Shown here piece by piece: positions 24,110 through 29,439 of a stretch of DNA of 29,439 nt. Origin of the DNA: CAYZMH01 sp964479445 (lineage in GTDB: Bacteria; Bacteroidota; Bacteroidia; Bacteroidales; GCA-2748055); assembly GCA_964479445.1 (NCBI GenBank), contig CAYZMH010000041.1:1-29439 (forward strand). The letters run 5' to 3'. The translations under genes were made by a program, and so were the position numbers. Each line of letters opens with the position of its first letter. Within the stretch, counting starts at the first letter, position 1. The notes under the pieces were generated by a model. That model did not search any database and was not told the DNA's origin. It worked only from the letters and a program-made list of their open reading frames with translations.

Positions 24110-25054
24110 ATGGCACAGGCACTGACAAAAACCAATTACCAGTTTCCGGGACAAAATAACGTTTACAAGGGTAAGGTCAGGGATGTATACACCATTGACA
24201 ATGAATACCTGGTCATGGTGGTTACCGACCGGATATCAGCCTTTGACGTGATCCTTCCCGAGGGCATTCCCTATAAAGGGCAGGTTCTGAATCAAATCGC
24301 TACCAAATTCCTGGATGCAACAGCCGACCTGGTTCCCAACTGGAAGATCGAATCACCCGATCCCAATGTAACCATAGGCTATTATGCTGAACCTTATAAA
24401 GTGGAGATGGTGATCAGGGCATACCTCACAGGACATGCATGGAGAGAGTACAGGGATGGGAAACGTTCAATATGCGGTGTTCCGCTTCCGGAAGGTCTTA
24501 ATGAGCATGACCGGTTACCCGAACCGATCATCACCCCCACTACCAAGGCAGACAAAGGACACGATGAGGATATCTCCCGGGAAGAGATCATCTCCTCTGG
24601 CCTTGTACCCGAAGATGAGTACGAGGTACTGGAAGACTATACCCGGAAGCTCTTCCAGCGTGGTACAGAGATGGCAAAAGATAAGGGATTGCTCCTGGTG
24701 GATACCAAGTATGAGTTTGGAAAGAAGGATGGTAAGATCATCCTGATCGATGAGATCAACACCCCCGATTCTTCCCGTTACTTCTATGCAGACGGATACG
24801 AAGAGCGCCAGGCGAAGGGCGAACAGCAGAAGCAGCTCTCCAAGGAGTTTGTCCGGCAGTGGCTTATTTCCAATGACTTCCAGGGGAAAGAAGGACAGGA
24901 AATGCCTTCCATGCCCGGGGATTTCATCAATCAGGTATCCGAGCGCTACATTGAATTGTTTGAAAAGATTACGGGTGAGTCGTTCCGGAGGGCCGATACC
25001 AGCGGTATCAATGAAAGGATCGAAAAAAATATACAAGCCTTCCTGGATAAATAA
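24110..25054 (+). CDS. purC: Phosphoribosylaminoimidazole-succinocarboxamide synthase
   Basis: SAICAR synthetase joins CAIR and aspartate with ATP in purine synthesis. GKVRDVY at residues 21-27, TDRISAFD at 39-46, LVDTKYEFG near 206-214 and DEINTPDSSRY are all present. The 314-aa length is that of the eukaryote-like ADE1 form common in Bacteroidetes, longer than the Escherichia coli enzyme. The open frame reaches back to 24047 inside phoH, but the family begins near MAQALTKTNY, so 24110 is chosen. It lies between phoH and the LysM gene with short gaps. Confidence 0.96.
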   Translation: MAQALTKTNYQFPGQNNVYKGKVRDVYTIDNEYLVMVVTDRISAFDVILPEGIPYKGQVLNQIATKFLDATADLVPNWKIESPDPNVTIGYYAEPYKVEMVIRAYLTGHAWREYRDGKRSICGVPLPEGLNEHDRLPEPIITPTTKADKGHDEDISREEIISSGLVPEDEYEVLEDYTRKLFQRGTEMAKDKGLLLVDTKYEFGKKDGKIILIDEINTPDSSRYFYADGYEERQAKGEQQKQLSKEFVRQWLISNDFQGKEGQEMPSMPGDFINQVSERYIELFEKITGESFRRADTSGINERIEKNIQAFLDK

Positions 25055-25085
25055 TGGGACCGGATAATCATCCGTTATACAAGTA

Positions 25086-27143
25086 ATGAAAAACCTCATC
25101 GTTGTGCGAAACCGGGCTTTGCTCATGGTGCTTGCATGGGTACTGTTACCCCTGCATGCCCAGGAACCCGTTGAAATAGAGCGAACCGATAATAAAGTGA
25201 TCATCGAGGGCAAAGTATACTATGTCCACGTGGTAAAACCCGGTCAGACCCTCTATTCTATTTCCCGGGCCTACAATGTCAGCGAGGAGGAACTAACCAT
25301 TGAAAACCCGGGTATCACACCGGAATTAAGGATCGGGCAGGTGCTTAAAATACCGGCCATGCCGGTTTCTGAAAAGAAAGTGGATACCCGGAAGTCGGAG
25401 GGTGAGGTTAACACTCACCGCATTCGCAGGGGGGAGACCGTTTATTCCATTGCAAAGCGATATGAAACCACGGTGGAGGAGTTGCTGCAGGTGAACCCGG
25501 GCGTCGACATTGACGACCTGCAAATCGGGGAAGAGATCAGGATACCGCAGCCAAGGGAAAAAAAGAACGAGCAATCCTTCAATGAAGAAGGTTTTTTATA
25601 CCACCGGGTGAAGCGCAAGGAGACGCTCTATTCCATTTCCCGGTATTACGGGGTGACCGAAGAGGAGATCCAGGAAGTAAACAAACAGTTGAGATGGGGT
25701 GGGCCCAGGGCCGGGCAAACCCTCAGGATTCCGAAACCGGAGACAACGACCGATAATATGTTTGTCAGGGATACCATTCCCCCGGATACACTGGAACCGG
25801 TAACGGTCGATACACTGGACAGGGAACCGTATACCTACGACGAGCTTCGCGGCCGGTTTCGCTTTCGCGATGAAACCTACCGTGTCGCTTACCTGGTGCC
25901 TTTTGACTATGAAGAACATGAGCCCCTTGATTCCTTGCTTAAAGGAGTGAAATCGCCGGTCCGGCGGGAGCGCATCAGGGAGGATTATGCCATGCGAATC
26001 AGGAAACCCGAATCAGTGGAGTTTCTTGAATTTATGGAGGGAAGCCTGCTTGCTATTGACTCCCTGAAGCGAGATGGAATGAACCTGGAAGTGAGTTTCT
26101 TCGATACCAGGCGCAGCATGCACCATATGAGGCAAATTTTGGGGAAACCCGAAATGCGCAATATGGATCTTATTGTCGGACCTTTCTACTCATTCAATCT
26201 CGAATTGGCACAATCTTTTGCCAGGGAACACCGTATACCCATGGTAACTCCCTTTCATAACACCCTTGACCTTTTACAGGAAAACCCATACCTCTTCCAG
26301 GCCAACCCATCCTACCAGGTAGAATACCGCAACAATGCACGCTATATTGCACGGCAGTACGACAGCAACCTGGTAATGGTGCACAGCGGTGACTCAACCA
26401 TCCGGCCACGTATCAATGACTACAAAGAGGCTCTTTACAATGAGCTGCAAAGCTATTCTGCGCTTGATAATGTGCAGTTCAAGGAGGTGGTTCTTGATAA
26501 CGGTAATCCCGAAGCACTCATGCATGCCCTCAGGGATGATATGCAAAACCTGGTGATTTTGCCCGCCACGGATGAAGCGTTTGCCAGCCAGGTAGCCAGT
26601 AATCTTTATTTCCAGCGTGAAAACTACAATATCAGGGTCTTTGGGTCTCCCTACTGGGCCGGTTTTAATAATATCGAGATCGAATATCATCACGGACTAC
26701 GTGTGACCATGTCCCATAATAACTGGTACAATTACTCAGACCCCGCATTGATCAGTTTTCTTAGAAAATATCGGAGGCACTACTACCGGGAACCTACTGC
26801 TGTTACGAGAAAAGGGTGCCAGTTTGCCATGATCGGATACGATCTGAGCCTCTATTTCCTTGCAGCCCTTAAGGAGTATGGGGAAGGATTTATACTTCAT
26901 ATGGATGAATACCGCCAGGAACATACACTCTGTAATTACCGTTTCATACGCGTGACTCCCTATGGGGGGTATGAGAATAAGGCCCTGGAGTTTTACCAGT
27001 TTACCCCCGATTTCGAAATCGTACGGGTCGATATGCCCCGTGAACCCGGATTGCACTATTACCTGAGACCGGCTGAGGATATTTTCCCGGGTTTTGTAAT
27101 GCCACCCCATCGCAAAGACACCCTTCGCATGGATGACTTCTGA
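25086..27143 (+). CDS. Triple-LysM / periplasmic-binding-fold fusion protein
   Basis: A signal peptide (about 1-25, ending LHAQ) leads to three LysM domains at about 45-90, 110-155 and 172-216, each with a (T/E)xYSI(S/A)xxY core. From about 258 to 680 the sequence resembles type 1 periplasmic-binding (ABC substrate-binding, Leu/Ile/Val-type) proteins. It has VAYLVPFDYEEHEPLDS, an inserted helical segment, MDLIVGPFYSFNLELAQ and HRIPMVTPFHN. LysM should hold it to peptidoglycan. The layout recalls LpoA, an activator of penicillin-binding protein 1A with a similar C-terminal fold, but that role is only a guess. It follows purC by 31 bases on the same strand. Confidence 0.88.
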   Translation: MKNLIVVRNRALLMVLAWVLLPLHAQEPVEIERTDNKVIIEGKVYYVHVVKPGQTLYSISRAYNVSEEELTIENPGITPELRIGQVLKIPAMPVSEKKVDTRKSEGEVNTHRIRRGETVYSIAKRYETTVEELLQVNPGVDIDDLQIGEEIRIPQPREKKNEQSFNEEGFLYHRVKRKETLYSISRYYGVTEEEIQEVNKQLRWGGPRAGQTLRIPKPETTTDNMFVRDTIPPDTLEPVTVDTLDREPYTYDELRGRFRFRDETYRVAYLVPFDYEEHEPLDSLLKGVKSPVRRERIREDYAMRIRKPESVEFLEFMEGSLLAIDSLKRDGMNLEVSFFDTRRSMHHMRQILGKPEMRNMDLIVGPFYSFNLELAQSFAREHRIPMVTPFHNTLDLLQENPYLFQANPSYQVEYRNNARYIARQYDSNLVMVHSGDSTIRPRINDYKEALYNELQSYSALDNVQFKEVVLDNGNPEALMHALRDDMQNLVILPATDEAFASQVASNLYFQRENYNIRVFGSPYWAGFNNIEIEYHHGLRVTMSHNNWYNYSDPALISFLRKYRRHYYREPTAVTRKGCQFAMIGYDLSLYFLAALKEYGEGFILHMDEYRQEHTLCNYRFIRVTPYGGYENKALEFYQFTPDFEIVRVDMPREPGLHYYLRPAEDIFPGFVMPPHRKDTLRMDDF

Positions 27144-27169
27144 AAAACGAACCAGCCTATCAACAATGC

Positions 27170-28564
27170 ATGCGGGAGATTGTTATTTCGATAAACGGAA
27201 CCATGCATCCCGGAAGAATCTATAATCCAACGCCAGACCGGCCTGCTGATGGCCCCGTGGTATACTGGATGAGCCGCGACCAGCGAGCACATGACAATTG
27301 GGCTTTACTTCATGCAGCAGCAATGGCTGATGAAACAGGGGGAGGACTGGCAGTTGTCTTCACGCTGGCACCCTCCTTCCAGCAAGCAACATGGCGGCAG
27401 TACGCTTTCATGCTGAATGGCCTCCGGGAGACCGAAGAACACCTGGATTTCCTTGGTATTCCCTTTTATATACTTACCGGGGATCCGGTTTCCAAACTGG
27501 ACCGTTTTTGCCGGGATCACCAGGTGGGAACCCTGGTGACCGATTTTGATCCACTTCGCATCAAGCGCCGGTGGAAAAATGCCTTCATTGAAAAGAACCC
27601 TGTCAGGGTGCTGGAGGTGGATGCCCATAACATTGTACCCTGCCGAAAAGCAAGTGACAAAGCGGAGTTTGCTGCTTACACCCTCCGACCAAAGATCCAC
27701 CGGCTCCTGGAGAGTTACCTGGATGAGTTCCCCGGGTTACCCGAATCCATCCATACAGGTCCGTTTGAAAGACAACAAACCGACTGGGACAGGGTGATGT
27801 CGGGACTGGAGGTCGATCATAGCGTAACGCCGGTTGAATGGATCAAACCGGGTTCCAGGACAGCTTCGGAGACCCTTGAGACTTTTTTGGAAGAGCGACT
27901 GGACCGGTATGACGCTGATCGCAATGACCCGAACCGGAACGGCCAGTCAAACCTCTCCCCGTACCTGCATTTCGGACAACTGTCTGCACAGCGTGTGGCC
28001 CTTGAGGTCCTTAAAAACCATCCCCGCAATGAAAACGTGGACGCATTCCTTGAAGAGCTGATCGTACGCAGGGAACTGTCCGATAATTTCTGTTTATATA
28101 ATCCCCATTACGATTCCCCGGAAGGATTCCACAACTGGGCGCAAAAGACCATTGAAGCACATAAAAAAGATGAGCGTGAATATATATACGGACGGGATGT
28201 GCTGGAAAAGGCAGAAACCCATGATCCGCTATGGAATGCTGCCCAGACAGAGATGGTTCGGTATGGTAAGATGCATGGATATATGAGGATGTACTGGGCT
28301 AAAAAGATCCTTGAATGGACACAGGATGTGGGAACAGCCATGAAAGAGGCCATCTACCTGAATGATAAGTATGAACTGGATGGCCGGGACCCGAATGGGT
28401 ATGCCGGCATCGCCTGGTCCATTGGCGGGGTGCATGATCGTGCATGGACCGAGCGGCCTGTTTTTGGCAAGATCCGTTATATGAATGCCAGGGGTGCCCG
28501 GCGCAAATTTGATGTGGATCGATATATCGCCGGGATGGGGAAAAGCAGACAGGGTAGTGAATAG
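27170..28564 (+). CDS. phr: Class II deoxyribodipyrimidine photolyase
   Basis: A flavin enzyme that splits cyclobutane pyrimidine dimers using blue light. The class II signs are VVYWMSRDQRAHDNWAL (30-46), FDPLRIKRRW near 125-134, the Ser/Leu SPYLHFGQLSAQR block, and the C-terminal WNAAQTEMVRYGKMHGYMRM followed by YWAKKILEW that lines the FAD and substrate pocket. At 464 aa it is full length. Met12 (27203) is an alternative start. The gene comes 26 bases after the LysM gene, so it may be transcribed with the phoH-purC series. Class II enzymes are best known from eukaryotes and some bacteria and archaea. Confidence 0.93.
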   Translation: MREIVISINGTMHPGRIYNPTPDRPADGPVVYWMSRDQRAHDNWALLHAAAMADETGGGLAVVFTLAPSFQQATWRQYAFMLNGLRETEEHLDFLGIPFYILTGDPVSKLDRFCRDHQVGTLVTDFDPLRIKRRWKNAFIEKNPVRVLEVDAHNIVPCRKASDKAEFAAYTLRPKIHRLLESYLDEFPGLPESIHTGPFERQQTDWDRVMSGLEVDHSVTPVEWIKPGSRTASETLETFLEERLDRYDADRNDPNRNGQSNLSPYLHFGQLSAQRVALEVLKNHPRNENVDAFLEELIVRRELSDNFCLYNPHYDSPEGFHNWAQKTIEAHKKDEREYIYGRDVLEKAETHDPLWNAAQTEMVRYGKMHGYMRMYWAKKILEWTQDVGTAMKEAIYLNDKYELDGRDPNGYAGIAWSIGGVHDRAWTERPVFGKIRYMNARGARRKFDVDRYIAGMGKSRQGSE

Positions 28565-28720
28565 ATAGCTGGCCCTGCCTTCAGGGAAAATCACCTTCAT
28601 CCGCCTTTTGAAAATGTACAGTTATAAGGGGTCATTGCGCATATTCTCGGGTTGGAACCCGGGCCAAACGATGGGGATATTTCAGGGGTAGAAGACCTCG
28701 TCTTAGCTCCGCTTGCGGAA
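28565..28720. other. Non-coding stretch with short palindromes
   Basis: No credible gene lies here. Two small inverted repeats are visible: CGGGT / ACCCG around TGGA at 28648-28661, and CCGCTTGCGG at 28709-28718. They could be parts of a dispersed intergenic repeat; one copy alone cannot show this. Confidence 0.35.
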
Positions 28721-28753
28721 TAAAAATAGAGGCCCCTGTTTCCAGGAGCCTCT
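28721..28753 (-). terminator. Terminator of the small lipoprotein gene
   Basis: On the minus strand the stem AGAGGCTCCTG / CAGGGGCCTCT (28728-28738 with 28743-28753, one mismatch) has a 4-base loop and is followed by ATTTTTA. It lies 26 bases after the stop codon at 28779. Confidence 0.7.
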
Positions 28754-28778
28754 GCTATCGAAAAAATAGAATCAGATG

Positions 28779-29183
28779 CTATTTTGAGATCAAGATCTCG
28801 TTGAGTTTATCCAGCATTTTTGATACTTCTTCATTGTCTTTGTAAGGCTCTGTATTTTCACTGATAATCCTGAGCGAACGGTCAATCTCCCTGTTTGCTT
28901 GCTCAAACTTCTTTTCCATCTGTATTTTCTCATTTTCTGAAACCTCACGATACCTTACTTCCATCCGGAGGATTTTATCCCGGATGTCTTTAATGGTTTG
29001 ATTGAGATCTCTCAGGACATTGAATGCATCATTTTTACTATCAATGTTTTCTGATCGTTTTTCAATTTCTTTTAGAACCTTGACCTCTTCCTGAAGGTCT
29101 GCAGGAGAGGTTTCTGATTTACAGCCTTTGAAGAAGAGCAGGCTCAGCAAAAGGGTTGCTGTGATTATTATTTGACTTTTCAT
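28779..29183 (-). CDS. Small coiled-coil lipoprotein of unknown function
   Basis: A 134-residue protein with a lipoprotein signal: MKSQ, a hydrophobic stretch (IIITATLLLSLLFF) and lipobox FKGC with Cys21. The mature part is nearly all charged helix with heptad-like spacing (LQEEVKVLKEIEKRSENI; ILRMEVRYREVSENEKIQME), so it probably forms a coiled coil attached to a membrane. I recognise no family. It follows the POT transporter gene by 31 bases on the same strand and has its own terminator. Its base composition is more AT-rich than the genes to its left. Confidence 0.7.
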   Translation of the reverse strand: MKSQIIITATLLLSLLFFKGCKSETSPADLQEEVKVLKEIEKRSENIDSKNDAFNVLRDLNQTIKDIRDKILRMEVRYREVSENEKIQMEKKFEQANREIDRSLRIISENTEPYKDNEEVSKMLDKLNEILISK

Positions 29184-29214
29184 GGTGCTATGCTTTTTTT
29201 ATTTCTTAATGCAA

Positions 29215-29439
29215 TTATTCAGATGATTTGGTCGCGTTTTCAAGTATTCTTATGATCGAGAAGATAAATACTCCCGAAAGCAGGGTAAGTACGACCAACA
29301 ACAAGAAGAACTGCCATAGTTCCACTATGTCCCAGAGTTTACCCACCAGGCCTGCCAGTAGATTGCCAATGGCTGTGGCACCAAGCCATCCGCCTTGAGC
29401 CAGCCCGCTGAAGCGGGGAGGAGCGACTTTGGCCACAAA
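29215..29439 (-). CDS. POT/PTR family peptide transporter, C-terminal end only
   Basis: The frame runs off the right edge of the window, so only the last 74 residues are seen. They begin FVAKVAPPRFSGLAQGGWLG and continue with ATAIGNLLAG, the conserved helix-11 region of proton-dependent oligopeptide transporters (DtpT-like). One more membrane helix (FFLLLVVLTLLSGVFIFSII) and a short polar tail follow. The family imports di- and tripeptides with protons at the inner membrane. A related major facilitator cannot be fully excluded from this fragment. Confidence 0.8.
   Translation of the reverse strand, partial: FVAKVAPPRFSGLAQGGWLGATAIGNLLAGLVGKLWDIVELWQFFLLLVVLTLLSGVFIFSIIRILENATKSSE

Noticed and set aside
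1..29439. A search for defence systems, reverse transcriptases, toxin-antitoxin pairs, CRISPR arrays, prophage, transposons and tRNA or rRNA genes.
   Set aside because: No motif, repeat array or gene of these classes was seen. The window is ordinary chromosomal backbone with a few unusual details listed above.

Overview
The window looks like a chromosomal segment of a Bacteroidetes (Bacteroidota) bacterium, probably from the Bacteroidales/Marinilabiliales side. The evidence is a secreted protease with a C-terminal type IX secretion sorting domain, TAnnTTTG-type -7 promoter boxes ahead of several genes, the long Bacteroidetes form of NusB, the phylum-typical DUF3276 (PUR) and DUF5606 proteins, the order nusB-yajC-ybbR-coaE, and the adjacent ftsK-lolA pair. 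Base composition and gene density are even. I see no rRNA, tRNA, CRISPR array, insertion sequence, integrase or phage genes, and no gap over 300 bases without a gene.

Layout, left to right. 1-1770 is the 3' part of a C10 (streptopain-type) cysteine protease with two cadherin-like repeats and a T9SS tail, followed by one strong and one weak terminator. 2023-4279 is cysD-cysN (ATP sulfurylase). 4343-5581 (minus) holds a Nudix hydrolase and an SH3/NlpC-P60 peptidase. 5820-7892 is a PgpH-type 7TM-HD c-di-AMP phosphodiesterase. 7900-11738 (minus) is a likely operon: a lipoprotein, FtsK and a LolA-like protein. 11928-13916 is carbamate kinase plus ornithine carbamoyltransferase, without arginine deiminase nearby. 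14102-15210 (minus) is a pair of membrane proteins. 15465-16196 encodes an unrecognised soluble protein, and 16331-16726 (minus) a PUR/DUF3276 nucleic-acid-binding protein.

16942-21449 is a housekeeping block: nusB, a 44-codon remnant that appears to be an internally deleted DUF1573 gene, yajC, a YbbR-like gene, coaE, a TerB-DnaJ protein and a DUF5606 protein. 21473-23040 (minus) is an overlapping pair, a DUF62 (SAM hydrolase-like) protein lacking the usual catalytic residues, then MazG. Divergent from it, 23128-28564 is a tightly spaced series: phoH, purC, a triple-LysM/periplasmic-binding fusion and a class II photolyase. The right edge (minus) has a small coiled-coil lipoprotein and the C-terminal end of a POT-family peptide transporter.

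Most of the window is core metabolism and cell-envelope or nucleotide housekeeping. I found no convincing new multi-gene system. The most interesting points are the DUF1573 deletion remnant between nusB and yajC, the DUF62 protein with a replaced Asp-Arg-His triad in a 4-base overlap with mazG, and an orphan plus-strand terminator between the divergent lipoprotein and arcC genes that could end a small RNA.
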